A stretch of 64,000 nt of DNA from Nakamurella deserti (GCF_003260015.1 NZ_QCXS01000002.1:558001-622000); one strand, 5' to 3'; counted from the first letter of the stretch, positions 1 to 9,173 are shown. The notes: a model not told the origin generated them from the letters alone. Numbers and translations are program-made.

Positions 1-240
1 CGCGGGACCCGCCATCGCGATACCGGCGACTTCACCGTCCACCTCGGCCAGCCAGTGGTCGAACTCGCCGTCGGTGATCTCCTGACGGCGGATCCGGGCC
101 AGCTCCTGCGGGTCCAGCGACGCGAAGCGCTCCGGTTCCCACAACTCCCCGTAGGCCTCCTGCCAACACGCGTAGTGGCAGGCCGAGAACGCCTCGGCGT
201 CATCGGGAAGGGCCCTGCGGACCGTGGCCACGACCTCCAT
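1..240 (-). CDS. GNAT-type N-acetyltransferase, 3' end outside the window
   Basis: On the reverse strand an ATG at 240-238 opens an 80-codon frame that leaves the left edge with no stop. The start reads MEVVATVRRALPDDAEAF, followed by a WQEAYGELW segment and a strand-turn-strand piece (WLAEVDGEVAGIA). This order is typical of the N-terminal half of GNAT acetyltransferases, which move the acetyl group of acetyl-CoA to an amine. The acetyl-CoA-binding loop lies beyond the edge, so neither activity nor substrate can be judged. The gene is divergent from recO, with 331 bases between them. The family call rests on a short N-terminus only. Confidence 0.6.
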   Translation of the reverse strand, partial: MEVVATVRRALPDDAEAFSACHYACWQEAYGELWEPERFASLDPQELARIRRQEITDGEFDHWLAEVDGEVAGIAMAGPA

Positions 241-571
241 ACGAGAATCCCCACTCCGTCGGTGCATCAGTGCAACGAGCGTAGTCCACGGTCTGTCGAG
301 GTGGCTCCCGGTTCCGCCCTCGGCGGAGCGCCGGCGGGCCCCGAGTGAGGGCGACCGCAACCGGCACCGAAGTCGGCCGGGACCGTGGCCCGGGGGTCTG
401 TCCGGAGCGCCGGTGGACGAGCGGGCGCCGGTCGCGGCGCGCGCACCGCCGGACCCGCCCGGAGCGGCGCCGGTCGCGGCGGCGCACCGCCGGACCGCCC
501 GGTCAGTGCCCCCGGTCACCCCGGCGGTGTCGGACCGGGGTGGCGGTGCCCGGCGGTGGCAGGATGGTTCG
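241..571. other. Divergent non-coding region between the GNAT gene and recO
   Basis: No frame here looks like a real protein; open frames are translations of very GC-rich DNA. It should hold the promoters of both flanking genes, but I see no convincing -10/-35 pair. It contains an imperfect direct repeat (425-454 and 467-495), annotated separately. Confidence 0.5.
425..495. repeat. Imperfect direct repeat of about 30 bp upstream of recO
   Basis: The stretch 425-454 recurs at 467-495. The copies differ only by one inserted base in the middle, and both begin GCGCCGGTCGCGGCG and end GCACCGCCGGAC. The period is 42 bases. The repeat lies 77 bases before the recO start, in non-coding DNA. Confidence 0.75.
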
Positions 572-1309
572 GTGGCCGTCTACAGGGATACCGGGGTGGT
601 GCTGCGCGTCGCCAAACTCGGTGAGGCGGACCGCATCGTCACGCTGCTGACCCGGCGGACGGGACGCGTGCGCGCCGTCGCCAAGGGTGTCCGCCGGACC
701 CGCAGCAAGTTCGGGTCACGACTGGAGCCCTTCAGCCACGTCGACGTCCAGCTCTACGAGGGCCGCAACCTCGACATCGTGACCCAGGCCGAGTCGATGG
801 ACTCCTTCGGTCCGGCGATCACCGCCGACTACGGCCGCTACACCGCCGGCACCGTGCTGGTCGAGACCGCCGAGCGGCTCACCGCCGAGGAGCGGGAACC
901 GAGCCTGCGGCTCTACCTGCTGCTGGTCGGCGCGCTGCGGGCGCTGGCCGAGACCGACCGCGACCCGTCGTTGATCCTGGACGCGTTCCTGCTCCGGGCG
1001 ATGGGCCTGGCCGGCTGGGCGCCGGCGCTGTCGTCCTGCGCCCGCTGCGGCGAACCCGGTCCGCACGCCGCCTTCCACATCGCCGCCGGTGGGCTGCTGT
1101 GCCCCGGCTGCCGCAACGGTGCGGTGATGCGCCCGGCGCCGGCCAGTCTGGCGCTGATGCAGGCGCTGGCCGACGGCGACTGGGCCACCGCCGAGGCCGC
1201 CGAGCCGCTGAACCGCCGGGAGGCGTCCGGGCTGGTGTCGGCGCTGCTGCAGTGGCACCTCGAGCGCGGCCTGCGGTCGCTGCCGTTGGTCGAGCGGGTG
1301 GCCCCGTGA
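572..1309 (+). CDS. recO: DNA repair protein RecO
   Basis: RecO loads RecA at gaps in the RecFOR recombination pathway by interacting with RecR, SSB and single-stranded DNA. The 245-residue product has the expected length. The N-terminal OB-fold is clear ([19 protein letters not shown], then [12 protein letters not shown]), and a zinc site of CxxC-x16-CxxC form lies at about residues 155-178 (CARC and CPGC). I chose the GTG at 572 because it gives the family N-terminus ([12 protein letters not shown]); the frame stays open upstream but encodes only low-complexity sequence. The stop overlaps the uppS start by four bases (GTGA), so the two are translationally coupled. The recO-uppS pair is common in actinobacteria. 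Confidence 0.95.
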   Translation: MAVYRDTGVVLRVAKLGEADRIVTLLTRRTGRVRAVAKGVRRTRSKFGSRLEPFSHVDVQLYEGRNLDIVTQAESMDSFGPAITADYGRYTAGTVLVETAERLTAEEREPSLRLYLLLVGALRALAETDRDPSLILDAFLLRAMGLAGWAPALSSCARCGEPGPHAAFHIAAGGLLCPGCRNGAVMRPAPASLALMQALADGDWATAEAAEPLNRREASGLVSALLQWHLERGLRSLPLVERVAP

Positions 1310-2079
1310 CCCGGGTCCGCCGCACCCCGCTGCCGCCGGTCCCGCACGCCTCGGGTGAGCGGCCGCCGGACATCCCGCGGGACCAGGTCCCGCACCACGT
1401 CGCGCTGGTCATGGACGGCAACGGCCGCTGGGCGAAGGCCCGCGGTCTGCCCCGCACCGCCGGACACGAACGCGGTGAGGCCGCGCTGTTCGACGTGGTC
1501 GAGGGCTGCATCGAGCTGGGCGTGAAATACCTGTCGGCGTACGCGTTCTCGACGGAGAACTGGAAGCGCTCGCCCGATGAGGTGCGGTTCCTGATGGGCT
1601 TCAACCGTGAGGTGCTGCACCGCCGCCGCGACCGGATGAACGACCTCGGGGTCCGGGTCCGCTGGGCCGGCCGCCGCCCGCGGCTGTGGCGCAGCGTCAT
1701 CAAGGAGCTCGAGATCGCCGAGGACATGACCGCCGGCAACGACGTCATGACCCTGACGATGTGCGTGAACTACGGGGGCCGGGCCGAGATCACCGACGCC
1801 GTCCGGGCCATCGCCGAGCAGGTCGCCGACGGGCGGCTCAAGCCCGGCAGGATCGACGAGAAGACCATCGGCCGGTTCCTCGACGAGCCCGACATGCCCG
1901 ACGTCGACCTGTTCCTGCGGTCGTCGGGGGAGCAGCGCACCAGCAACTTCCTGCTCTGGCAGTCCGCGTACGCCGAGTTCGTCTTCCTGGACACGCTCTT
2001 CCCCGACTTCGACCGGCGTGACCTGTGGCGGGCCTGCGAGATCTACGCCGGCCGGCACCGTCGGTTCGGGTCGGCCTGA
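1306..2079 (+). CDS. uppS: Isoprenyl transferase (polyprenyl diphosphate synthase, UppS family)
   Basis: A cis-prenyltransferase that adds isopentenyl diphosphate units to an allylic primer, giving the polyprenyl diphosphate used as lipid carrier for cell-wall polymers. The 257-residue product shows the catalytic MDGNGRWAK motif near residues 36-44, the FSTENW segment, and the [16 protein letters not shown] signature near residue 205 that binds the homoallylic substrate. The GTG start lies inside the recO stop (GTGA overlap), and the stop overlaps the next start (TGATG), so recO, uppS and the permease form one coupled operon. Mycobacterial homologues make long-chain products; chain length cannot be read from this sequence. 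Confidence 0.95.
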   Translation: MTRVRRTPLPPVPHASGERPPDIPRDQVPHHVALVMDGNGRWAKARGLPRTAGHERGEAALFDVVEGCIELGVKYLSAYAFSTENWKRSPDEVRFLMGFNREVLHRRRDRMNDLGVRVRWAGRRPRLWRSVIKELEIAEDMTAGNDVMTLTMCVNYGGRAEITDAVRAIAEQVADGRLKPGRIDEKTIGRFLDEPDMPDVDLFLRSSGEQRTSNFLLWQSAYAEFVFLDTLFPDFDRRDLWRACEIYAGRHRRFGSA

Positions 2080-3089
2080 TGAGCGCACCGGGCACCACCG
2101 ACGTCCGTCCGGCGAAGCCCAACGGCTACCGCCCCGGCTCGCTGGAGATCTTCGGTCTGATCCTGCTGGCGGCGATCCTGCTCCGGGGACCGCTCGCCGA
2201 GCTGCTCAGCCGCGGTGCGCTGCAGACCTGGGCGACCGTCTTCATCGCCGTGGTCGTGCAGGCCACACCGTTCCTGGTGCTCGGCGTCCTGGTCAGCGGG
2301 GCCATCGCGGCGTTCGTGCCGGCGCGGGTGTTCGCCTCCCTGCTGCCGCGCAACCCGTCCCTGGCCATCCCGGTCGCCGGCGCCTGCGGGATCGCGCTCC
2401 CGGGGTGCGAGTGCGGATCGGTACCCATCGCCAACCGCCTGATGGACCGCGGCGTGCAGCCCAGCGCGGCGCTGGCGTTCCTGCTGTCCGCGCCGGCCAT
2501 CAACCCGATCGTGCTGGTCGCGACCGCGGTCGCCTTCCAGTCCGACGGCCGGATGGTGTGGGCCCGGCTGATCGCCGGCCTGCTGACCGCGGTCATCGTC
2601 GGCCTGGTCTGGGAGCGGCTCGGCCGCCCCGAGTGGCTCAAGCCGCGGGTACCGGCACCGGCCGAGGACGAGGGCTCCCGGTTCCGCGTGTTCGTGTCCA
2701 CCGTCGCGGGCGACTTCGCCCAGGTGGCCGGCTTCCTCGTCATCGGCGCCGCGGCGGCCGCGACCTTCAACGTGCTCGTGCCCGCGGCCTGGATGGAGCA
2801 CATCGGATCCAGCCTGCTGCTGTCGGTGCTGCTGATGGCCGTGCTCGCGTTCATCCTCGCGCTGTGCTCGGAGTCCGACGCCTTCGTCGCGGCGGCCTTC
2901 TCCACCATCCCGCTCGTCGGCAAGCTCGTGTTCCTCACCGTCGGCCCCGCGGTCGACGTCAAGCTGGTGGCGCTGCAGGCCGGCACGTTCGGGCGTCGGT
3001 TCGCCGTCCGGTTCGCCCCGTTGACCTTCGTGGTCGCCGCGAGCACCGGCCTCGTCGTGGGCCTGCTGTTCTTCGGGGCCGGACGATGA
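2079..3089 (+). CDS. Putative permease, DUF318/ArsP-like family
   Basis: A 336-residue integral membrane protein with about eight hydrophobic segments. It carries the family hallmark: a GCECGSVPIANRL cysteine motif at about residues 110-123, followed by SAPAINPIVLVAT. The family (PF03773) includes YraQ-like and ArsP-like permeases; ArsP exports organoarsenicals, while close actinobacterial relatives paired with TIGR03943 proteins have no settled substrate. The ATG at 2079 overlaps the uppS stop. The next gene encodes the usual TIGR03943 partner, 25 bases downstream. The paired cysteines suggest a thiophilic metal or metalloid, but that is an inference from the motif. Confidence 0.85.
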   Translation: MSAPGTTDVRPAKPNGYRPGSLEIFGLILLAAILLRGPLAELLSRGALQTWATVFIAVVVQATPFLVLGVLVSGAIAAFVPARVFASLLPRNPSLAIPVAGACGIALPGCECGSVPIANRLMDRGVQPSAALAFLLSAPAINPIVLVATAVAFQSDGRMVWARLIAGLLTAVIVGLVWERLGRPEWLKPRVPAPAEDEGSRFRVFVSTVAGDFAQVAGFLVIGAAAAATFNVLVPAAWMEHIGSSLLLSVLLMAVLAFILALCSESDAFVAAAFSTIPLVGKLVFLTVGPAVDVKLVALQAGTFGRRFAVRFAPLTFVVAASTGLVVGLLFFGAGR

Positions 3090-3114
3090 GCCCGTCGCCG
3101 ATCGGAGGACCGCG

Positions 3115-3903
3115 ATGAACAAGGAGACCCGCGCGATCGTCACCGGCATGCTCGGTGGGCTGCTGCTGGCGATCACGCTGTCCGGGAAGTTCACCTCGTA
3201 CGTCAAACCCGGCTTCCGGCCGATGCTGCTGATCGCCGGCGGCGTGCTGATCGTGCTGGCGATCACGACGCTGGTGCTGGCCGTCCGCGACGACACCCGT
3301 GCCACCGGGCATGATCACGACACCGACGGGGCCGACGCGCTGCCGGAGTCGTCGGAGGACCTGGCACACGCCGGACACCACCACAGCTCGCGCGCCCCGT
3401 GGCTGATGCTGGCGCCGGTCCTGGTGCTGCTCTTTGTGGCCCCACCCGCACTCGGCGCCGACGCGGTCGACCGTGGGATCAGTTGCGGCACACCGGCTCC
3501 GGACGGCACCACCTACGAGAGCCGCCGGGTCAAGGAGGCCGAGCCGCTGCCGGCCGGCAGCCCGGTGCCACTGAGCCTGCAGGACTTCGTCCAGCGCTCC
3601 CTCTACGACAGCGCGTACTCCACCGCCACCACCGACATCGAGGTCGAGGGCTTCGTCAGCCGGTCGAACTGCGACGGCGACGGCTACAGTCTCGTGCGCC
3701 TGAAGATCAGCTGCTGCGCGGCCGACGCGATCGCCATCCGGACGCACATCGACGGTCCCACCCAGTACCCGTCCGACACCTGGGTGCGGGCGGTGATCCG
3801 GGCGGTCAAGGACACCGGCGACCAGGGCAACAACTACGTACCGACCTCCACCGTCATCTCCCTGACGCCGATCGCACAACCGGCGGATCCGTACCTGACC
3901 TGA
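3115..3903 (+). CDS. TIGR03943 family membrane protein, partner of the permease
   Basis: A 262-residue protein. Two membrane helices lie at about residues 9-25 and 35-55, then a His-rich stretch (GHDHDTD and HAGHHHS, residues 64-90), a third helix at about 93-115, and a C-terminal soluble domain with an ISCCAADA motif. It corresponds to the YcgQ/TIGR03943 family, whose genes almost always follow a DUF318 permease gene, as here. A good Shine-Dalgarno (GGAGG, 3104-3108) precedes the ATG. Histidine-rich loop plus paired cysteines suggests metal handling together with the upstream permease; the metal is unknown. The role as one two-part membrane system is inferred from linkage. Confidence 0.85.
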   Translation: MNKETRAIVTGMLGGLLLAITLSGKFTSYVKPGFRPMLLIAGGVLIVLAITTLVLAVRDDTRATGHDHDTDGADALPESSEDLAHAGHHHSSRAPWLMLAPVLVLLFVAPPALGADAVDRGISCGTPAPDGTTYESRRVKEAEPLPAGSPVPLSLQDFVQRSLYDSAYSTATTDIEVEGFVSRSNCDGDGYSLVRLKISCCAADAIAIRTHIDGPTQYPSDTWVRAVIRAVKDTGDQGNNYVPTSTVISLTPIAQPADPYLT

Positions 3904-4153
3904 GGACGGCGGCGAAGACTGGTCCCAGGTCCACTGTGCTCGTCGGTGACACCTCGTATGCATGAAGGATGATCACCCGACGCCGCGGCCTCCGGGCGGT
4001 TCCCGCCGCGGCCGGGCGGGCTCGGCCGCGGACGTCGACCAGCGGATCGCGCCGCCCGAGGACCAACCCGCCGGCCGGTACGGACTTCGGACGGAACCGG
4101 GAGCGGCGGCGGGACGTGAGGACGACCTAAGACCCGCGGAACCCCACCCACCC

Positions 4154-4172
4154 GCAGGGCGAACCGCCCTGC
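4154..4172 (+). terminator. Short stem-loop, possible terminator
   Basis: GCAGGGCG pairs with CGCCCTGC around a three-base loop (AAC). The 8-bp perfect stem lies 250 bases past the TIGR03943 stop. There is no T-run, so the terminator role is only likely. Confidence 0.35.
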
Positions 4173-4192
4173 GCCGGCTGACTCCGGGACCC

Positions 4193-4238
4193 CACGACGG
4201 AACCCGCCCCGCGGAGGGGCGGGGCGGGCTCCGTCGTG
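4193..4238 (-). terminator. Terminator hairpin of the TIGR01777 gene
   Basis: CACGACGG at 4193-4200 pairs with CCGTCGTG at 4231-4238. The inner arms (CCCGCCCC and GGGGCGGG) continue the stem with one mismatch around a short GC-rich loop. It starts 15 bases past the stop of the reverse-strand gene. No T-run, as is common in actinobacteria. Confidence 0.65.
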
Positions 4239-4253
4239 ACGATCAGGACCGGA

Positions 4254-5141
4254 TCAGCGCAGTTCGGCGCGCAGCGCCTCGGGCAGCGTGGCGTGGCTGA
4301 ACACGTACCCGGCGTCCTCCAGTTTGGCCGGGACGGCGCGCTGGCCGTTCACCACCTCACCGGCGAACTCCCCGAGGGCGAGCTTCACGGCGAACTCGGG
4401 GACGATCCAGGGGGCCGGCCGGTGCAGGGCGCGGCCGAGCACCTTGGTGAACTCGGCGTTGGTGACCGGGTCCGGGCCGGTGAGGTTGACCGGCCCGGAC
4501 ACCTCCGGGTGCTTGAGGAGGAAGAACACCGCGTCGACCCAGTCGGTGACCGAGATCCACGGGAAGTACTGCTTCCCCGAGCCGAGCCGGCCGCCGAGGA
4601 AAGCCTGGGTGACCGTCCTGACCACCGGCAGCAGGCCCCCGCCCGAGCCCAGGACCAGCCCGGTACGCAGGTTCACCACCCGCACGCCACCGCGGGTGGC
4701 GTCGGCGGTGGCGGACTCCCAGTCGGCGCAGACACCGGCGGTGAAGGTCTGACCGACCAGAGCGGTCTCGTCGACGACCTCGTCGCCGCGGGGACCGTAG
4801 AAGCCCACCGCCGAGGCGTTGAGCAACGTCGGGACGCCGGTCTCCGCGGTGGCGGCGGCCAGCAGCTGGGTGGGCAGCACCCGCGACGTCCGGATCAGCG
4901 TCTTGTACTCGTCGGTCCAGAAGCGGTGGTTCAGCGGCACGCCGCACAGGTTGACCACCGCGTCCGCGCCGTCCAGCACCGAGCGGTCCAGCGTCCCGTT
5001 GTCCGGGTCCCACTGCACCTCCGACGCCGACGCCGGCGCCCGCCGCACCAGCTGGACCACGTCGTAGCCGTGGTCCGCGGCGGCGGCCACGAGCCGGTTC
5101 CCCAGGAACCCGCTCGCGCCCGCCGCTACCAGGGTCGGCAT
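4254..5141 (-). CDS. TIGR01777 family NAD(P)-binding epimerase-like protein
   Basis: A 295-residue short-chain dehydrogenase/epimerase-like protein. The Rossmann dinucleotide motif is at the N-terminus (GASGFLGNRL), the catalytic-type Tyr lies in SAVGFYGPRG at about residue 115, and the family signature YFPWISVTDWVDA is at about residue 195. The family (PF01370 plus DUF1731 C-terminal domain) has no agreed biochemical role. In M. tuberculosis the homologue Rv2216 also follows dlaT, and here the start lies three bases after the sucB/dlaT stop, so they are co-transcribed. That constant linkage hints at a link to lipoylated enzymes, but no function is known. Confidence 0.9.
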   Translation of the reverse strand: MPTLVAAGASGFLGNRLVAAAADHGYDVVQLVRRAPASASEVQWDPDNGTLDRSVLDGADAVVNLCGVPLNHRFWTDEYKTLIRTSRVLPTQLLAAATAETGVPTLLNASAVGFYGPRGDEVVDETALVGQTFTAGVCADWESATADATRGGVRVVNLRTGLVLGSGGGLLPVVRTVTQAFLGGRLGSGKQYFPWISVTDWVDAVFFLLKHPEVSGPVNLTGPDPVTNAEFTKVLGRALHRPAPWIVPEFAVKLALGEFAGEVVNGQRAVPAKLEDAGYVFSHATLPEALRAELR

Positions 5142-5144
5142 CCG

Positions 5145-7046
5145 TCAGAGACCGAGGTCGGCGGCGAAATCGCCCGCCTCGAGGCGCGCCTTGAGCGCAC
5201 CCAGGAACCGCGAGGCGTCCGCACCGTCGATGTTGCGGTGGTCGTAGCTCATCGCCAGGTAGCACATGGAGCGGATGGCGATGACCTCGTTGCCGTCGGC
5301 GTCCTTGGCCACGACGGGGCGCTTGACGATCGCCCCGGTGCCCAGGATCGCCGACTGCGGCGGCACGAAGATCGGGGTGTCGAAGAGCGCCCCGACCGAA
5401 CCGGTGTTGGTGACGGTGAAGGTGCCGCCGGACAGTTCGTCCGGGCCTATCTTGTTGTCCCGGGTGCGGGCCGCGAGATCGGCGATCTTGCGGGCGATGC
5501 CGCCGATGTTGAGGTCGTCGGCGCTCTTGATGACCGGCACCAGCAGGCCACGCGGGGTGTCGACGGCGATGCCGAGGTTGACGCTGCCGTGGTAGGTGAT
5601 CTCCTTCATGTCGTCGGACAGCGACGAGTTGATCACCGGGTACAGCTTCAGGGCCTCGATGGCGGCCTTGACGAAGAACGGCAGGAACGACAGGTTGACG
5701 CCCTCCCGGGACGCGAAGCCGCTCTTGGCCTTCGCCCGGAGCGCCGCGATCCGGGTCACGTCGACCTCGATCACCGTGGTCAGCTGAGCGGCCGTCTGCA
5801 GGCCGTGCAGCATGTTCTTGGCGATCGCCTGGCGGATGCGCGGCAACTTCTGGGTGGTGCCGATCAGCGCCTTGGCGGCCTCGGTCGGCTCGGCCTTCGC
5901 TGCGGCCGGCGACGTCGGCGCGGACGCGGCGGCCGGGGCCTCGGCCGGCGCGGACTGCGCGGCGGCGGACGCCGCTTCCGCCTTCGCCGCGACGGCGGCG
6001 TTGATGTCCTCGCGGCGGATGCGGCCGCCGACACCGGTGCCGGTGACCGACCCCAGGTCGATGCCGTTGTCCGACGCCAGCTTGCGGATCACCGGGGTGA
6101 CGTAGGTGCCGCCGGTGCTGGGCGCGGGCTGCCAGTTCGCCTTGGCGGCAGGAGGCGCAGTGGGCTTGTCCCCGGCGACGGCCGGGGCCTCCGCCGGGGA
6201 GGCGGCGCGGTCGGGTGCGGCCGGGGCCGGGGGCTCGGCGTCGCGCGGGGCCGGGTCGTGCGGCTTGGCCGGGGTCGGCGACGGGACGTCGCTGGGAGCG
6301 CCACCCGCGGGCTTCGGCGCCGCGGCGTTGGCGGGGGCGGGTGCGGCGGCGGGCTCGGGGGCCTTCGCCGGCTCCGGTGCGGGCGCGGGTGCGGCACCGG
6401 CGTCGCCGATGATCCCGAGCTCGCCACCGACCTGGACGGTCTCGTCCTCGCCCACGGTGATCGACAGCAGGGTGCCCGCGATGGGCGACGGGACCTCGGT
6501 GTCGACCTTGTCGGTGCTCACCTCGACGAGCGGCTCGTCGACGGCGACGTCGTCACCGACGGCCTTGAGCCAGCGGGTGACGGTGCCCTCGGTGACGGAC
6601 TCGCCCATCTCGGGGAGCTTGACCGGGGTGCCGGAGCCCGAGCCGCCGGAGTTACCGGCGGGGGCCGCCGGCGGGGCCTCGGCGGGCTCCGGGGCCTTGG
6701 CGTCCGGTGCCTCACCCGGTGCCGGCGCATCCGTGGACGGGACCTCGGGGACGTCCTCGGCCGGGGCTTCCGCAGCCGGGGCGTCGCCACCGGCAGAGCC
6801 CGAGCCGGAACCGTCACCGATGATCGCGAGGTCCGCACCGACCTCGGCGGTGTCGTCCTCGGCGACCAGGATCTTCTCCAGCACACCCGCGAACGGGGAG
6901 GGGATCTCGGTGTCGACCTTGTCGGTCGACACCTCCAGCAACGGCTCGTCGACTTCGACCGAATCGCCTTCGCTCTTCAACCAGCGGGTCACGGTGCCCT
7001 CGGTGACGCTCTCACCCAGCGCCGGCATCTGTACTGATTGGGACAT
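5145..7046 (-). CDS. sucB: Dihydrolipoamide acyltransferase (E2), SucB/DlaT type with two lipoyl domains
   Basis: E2 core of a 2-oxoacid dehydrogenase complex: it takes the acyl group from E1 on a lipoyl arm and passes it to CoA. The 633-residue product has two lipoyl domains (about residues 1-77 and 142-216), each with a STDKVDTE lipoylation loop. Long Ala/Pro/Glu-rich linkers follow, then an E3-binding domain at about 315-350 ([15 protein letters not shown]) and the catalytic domain from about 395, with the SYDHRNIDG active-site motif near residue 600. Whether it serves pyruvate or 2-oxoglutarate dehydrogenase cannot be settled; the M. tuberculosis counterpart DlaT works in pyruvate dehydrogenase. 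An AGGAG site precedes the ATG. Confidence 0.93.
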   Translation of the reverse strand: MSQSVQMPALGESVTEGTVTRWLKSEGDSVEVDEPLLEVSTDKVDTEIPSPFAGVLEKILVAEDDTAEVGADLAIIGDGSGSGSAGGDAPAAEAPAEDVPEVPSTDAPAPGEAPDAKAPEPAEAPPAAPAGNSGGSGSGTPVKLPEMGESVTEGTVTRWLKAVGDDVAVDEPLVEVSTDKVDTEVPSPIAGTLLSITVGEDETVQVGGELGIIGDAGAAPAPAPEPAKAPEPAAAPAPANAAAPKPAGGAPSDVPSPTPAKPHDPAPRDAEPPAPAAPDRAASPAEAPAVAGDKPTAPPAAKANWQPAPSTGGTYVTPVIRKLASDNGIDLGSVTGTGVGGRIRREDINAAVAAKAEAASAAAQSAPAEAPAAASAPTSPAAAKAEPTEAAKALIGTTQKLPRIRQAIAKNMLHGLQTAAQLTTVIEVDVTRIAALRAKAKSGFASREGVNLSFLPFFVKAAIEALKLYPVINSSLSDDMKEITYHGSVNLGIAVDTPRGLLVPVIKSADDLNIGGIARKIADLAARTRDNKIGPDELSGGTFTVTNTGSVGALFDTPIFVPPQSAILGTGAIVKRPVVAKDADGNEVIAIRSMCYLAMSYDHRNIDGADASRFLGALKARLEAGDFAADLGL

Positions 7047-7131
7047 TCGGCGGATCTCCTACCTCGATGTACTGGTGGCTGCTGTGGGCGGCGGAGCGGG
7101 TGTCCCGGCGCCCGGGTTCGTCGACTCGTGG

Positions 7132-7154
7132 CCGGGTCGCGCCCGGCGACCCGG
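7132..7154 (-). terminator. Stem-loop between lpdA and sucB
   Basis: CCGGGTCGC pairs with GCGACCCGG, a 9-bp perfect stem with a five-base loop, 36 bases past the lpdA stop. It probably ends or reduces readthrough from lpdA into sucB. Confidence 0.5.
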
Positions 7155-7190
7155 GAGGGTCGCCAGGACGCTACCCGGAAGTGGTGCGAC

Positions 7191-8561
7191 CTAGTTGTGG
7201 ACGTGCAACGGCTTGCCGGCCAGCGCCAGGAACGCCTCGCCGAGGGCTTCGGTCTGCGTCGGGTGCGCGTGGATCAGCGGAGCGACGTCGTCGGGGTGGG
7301 CCTCCCAGTTGACGGCCAGCTGGGCCTCGCCGACCAGTTCGCCGACGCGGGCGCCGACCATGTGGATGCCGACGACCTCCGCGCCCGGCTTGCGGACCAC
7401 CTTGATGCCGCCGGAGGTCTTGAGGATCTGCGACTTGCCGTTGCCGCCGAGGTCGTAAACCAGCGTCTCGACCTCGCCGTACAGCTCCTTGGCCTTGGCC
7501 TCGGAGATGCCGACGGAGGCGATCTCGGGGTCGCAGTAGGTGACCTTGGGGATGTTCGCGTCGGTGACCACGCGCGGCGCGAGGCCGGCGATCTCCTCCG
7601 CCACGAAGATGCCGTGCTGGAAGCCGCGGTGCGCCAGCTGCAGTCCGGGGACGATGTCGCCGACCGCGTAGACGTTCGGGAGGTTGGTGGCGAGCCGCTC
7701 GTTGGTGATGACGAAGCCGCGGTCCATCGTCACGCCCGCCTCCTCGTACCCGAGGTTGGCCGTCGCCGGTCCGCGACCGACGGCGACGAGCAGGATGTCG
7801 GCGGTGAACTCCTTGCCGTTCTCCAGGCTCACGGTGACCGACGTGTCGTCCTGGACGGCCTTGGCGAACCGGACCCCGGTGGAGAACTTGATGCCGCGCT
7901 TGCGGTAGGCGCGCTCCAGCAGCTTGGAGGCCCACTCGTCCTCGACGGGGACCAGGCGGGGGAGGCCCTCGACGATGGTCACGTCCACGCCGAAGGAGCG
8001 CCACGCGGAGGCGAACTCGACGCCGATGACGCCGCCACCGAGGACGATCGCCGACTTCGGCACGTAGTCGAGGTTCAGGGCTTCGGTGGAGCTGATGATG
8101 CGGCCGCCGAGCTCGAGGCCGGGCAGCGTGCGGGAGTAGGAGCCGCTGGCGAGGATGACGTTCTTCCCGGTGTAGCGGTCGCCCCCGACGGAGACCGTGG
8201 TGCCGCCCTCGAAGCGGCCCTCGCCCTCGACGACGGTGATCTTGCGCGACTTGATCAGCCCCTGCAGGCCCTTGTACAGGCGGGCGATGATGCCGTCCTT
8301 GTACGCGTGCAGCGACGGCAGGTCGATGCCGTCGAACGTCGACTTCACACCGAACTGGCCACCCTCGCGGGAGTTGTCGGCGACCTCGGCAGCGTGCAGG
8401 AACGCCTTGGTGGGGATGCAGCCCCAGTGCAGGCAGGTGCCGCCCACCTTGTTCTTCTCGATCAGCGCGACCGACTGTCCGAGTTCTGCGGCCCGCAGGG
8501 CGGCGGCGTAGCCACCGGAACCCGCGCCGAGGATCACCAGGTCGAAGTTCGCATCCGTCAT
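7191..8561 (-). CDS. lpdA: Dihydrolipoamide dehydrogenase (E3)
   Basis: A flavoprotein that reoxidises the dihydrolipoyl arms of 2-oxoacid dehydrogenases and the glycine cleavage system, passing electrons to NAD+. The 456-residue product starts with the FAD-binding GAGSGGYAAALRA motif. The redox-active disulfide is in GGTCLHWGCIPTKA at about residues 41-54, an NAD-binding GGGVIGVEFAS lies mid-protein, and the catalytic His-Glu pair is in HAHPTQTEALGEAF near the C-terminus. GAGGAG precedes the ATG. The downstream E2 gene on the same strand supplies its substrate. The 144-base gap with a hairpin suggests partly separate transcription. Confidence 0.95.
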   Translation of the reverse strand: MTDANFDLVILGAGSGGYAAALRAAELGQSVALIEKNKVGGTCLHWGCIPTKAFLHAAEVADNSREGGQFGVKSTFDGIDLPSLHAYKDGIIARLYKGLQGLIKSRKITVVEGEGRFEGGTTVSVGGDRYTGKNVILASGSYSRTLPGLELGGRIISSTEALNLDYVPKSAIVLGGGVIGVEFASAWRSFGVDVTIVEGLPRLVPVEDEWASKLLERAYRKRGIKFSTGVRFAKAVQDDTSVTVSLENGKEFTADILLVAVGRGPATANLGYEEAGVTMDRGFVITNERLATNLPNVYAVGDIVPGLQLAHRGFQHGIFVAEEIAGLAPRVVTDANIPKVTYCDPEIASVGISEAKAKELYGEVETLVYDLGGNGKSQILKTSGGIKVVRKPGAEVVGIHMVGARVGELVGEAQLAVNWEAHPDDVAPLIHAHPTQTEALGEAFLALAGKPLHVHN

Positions 8562-8812
8562 CGTCGTAGAAACTCCTCTGAATCAGGGAGTCGGCGGCGC
8601 GCATCCTGTGTGGAACGCCGGCCCGCGGACTCCGACGACCATCTTGGCACCCTTTACCCACAGCGTCGCGACGAGGGCGCGCGTCCGGACGCCCGGGGGC
8701 GCGCGTCCGGGTGACGCGACCTGCCCCGGTCGGGTGCGGATCGCCCCCGGGCGGCGGCCCGATGGGCGACACTGGGGCGCAGGACGCGGTACGACGAGCG
8801 AGGGGGTGGACC
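8562..8812. other. Divergent region between lpdA and the 113-residue protein gene
   Basis: About 250 non-coding bases that must hold the lpdA promoter. They include a 14-bp direct repeat (GGGCGCGCGTCCGG at 8675-8688 and 8697-8710, period 22) and, overlapping it, a perfect 12-bp palindrome GCGTCCGGACGC at 8681-8692. No regulator can be assigned. Confidence 0.45.
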
Positions 8813-9154
8813 ATGGCGTGGTTCCGACGGAAGCGCCGGGACGGGATGTCGGCGTCGGAGGCCAGGGACGTCGAGCGGGAGGCGGCCGAGCACTTCGTGG
8901 AGTGGATGAGCACCCGCCACGGCATCGAGATCTTCACCGAGCCACGCACGACGATGCAGGTGCCGACGATGATGCTGGTCGCCTCCGACGGTGAGTTCAC
9001 CCGCCGCCCGGTGCGCTCACCCGAGGAGGCGGAGAAGTTCGCCCGCGAGCACGCGCTGCCGATCTACGACGCCACCGTGGTCGGATATCCGCAGCGGATG
9101 CGGGACTACTCCCGCCGCCAGACCGTGCAGAAACGCCGGGACGCCCGCGGCTGA
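8813..9154 (+). CDS. Conserved-looking small protein of unknown function
   Basis: A 113-residue protein starting MAWFRRKRRDGMSASEA; the ATG at 8813 has a GAGGGGG site ahead of it. The frame is open from 8711, but the upstream part is Gly/Pro-rich and lacks a ribosome site. It is hydrophilic, with a charged N-terminus, a helical stretch (ARDVEREAAEHFVEWMS), and a C-terminal region ending in basic residues. There is no signal peptide and no membrane segment. It sits alone between lpdA and pepA and converges on pepA through a strong terminator. I recognise no family. Confidence 0.7.
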   Translation: MAWFRRKRRDGMSASEARDVEREAAEHFVEWMSTRHGIEIFTEPRTTMQVPTMMLVASDGEFTRRPVRSPEEAEKFAREHALPIYDATVVGYPQRMRDYSRRQTVQKRRDARG

Positions 9155-9173
9155 CGCGGGCACCGCGACCCCG

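Larger units (their letters stand above)
3904..4253. other. Convergent intergenic region after the permease operon
   Basis: Convergent genes end at 3903 (+) and 4254 (-). I see no credible gene; the open frame from 3962 encodes Arg/Pro/Gly-rich low-complexity sequence without a family match. The right part holds two hairpins (4154-4172 and 4193-4238) that can stop transcription from both sides. The left 250 bases show nothing I can name. Confidence 0.5.

Noticed and set aside
3962-4300. 112-codon forward frame in the gap after the TIGR03943 gene
   Set aside because: Composition is Arg/Pro/Gly-rich like random GC-rich DNA, it runs through the terminator and into the convergent gene, and has no Shine-Dalgarno.
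4236-7037. Long open frame on the forward strand opposite sucB and TIGR01777
   Set aside because: It is an antisense shadow: high GC keeps stops away. Its translation is His/Gly/Arg-rich without domains, while the reverse strand encodes clear families.
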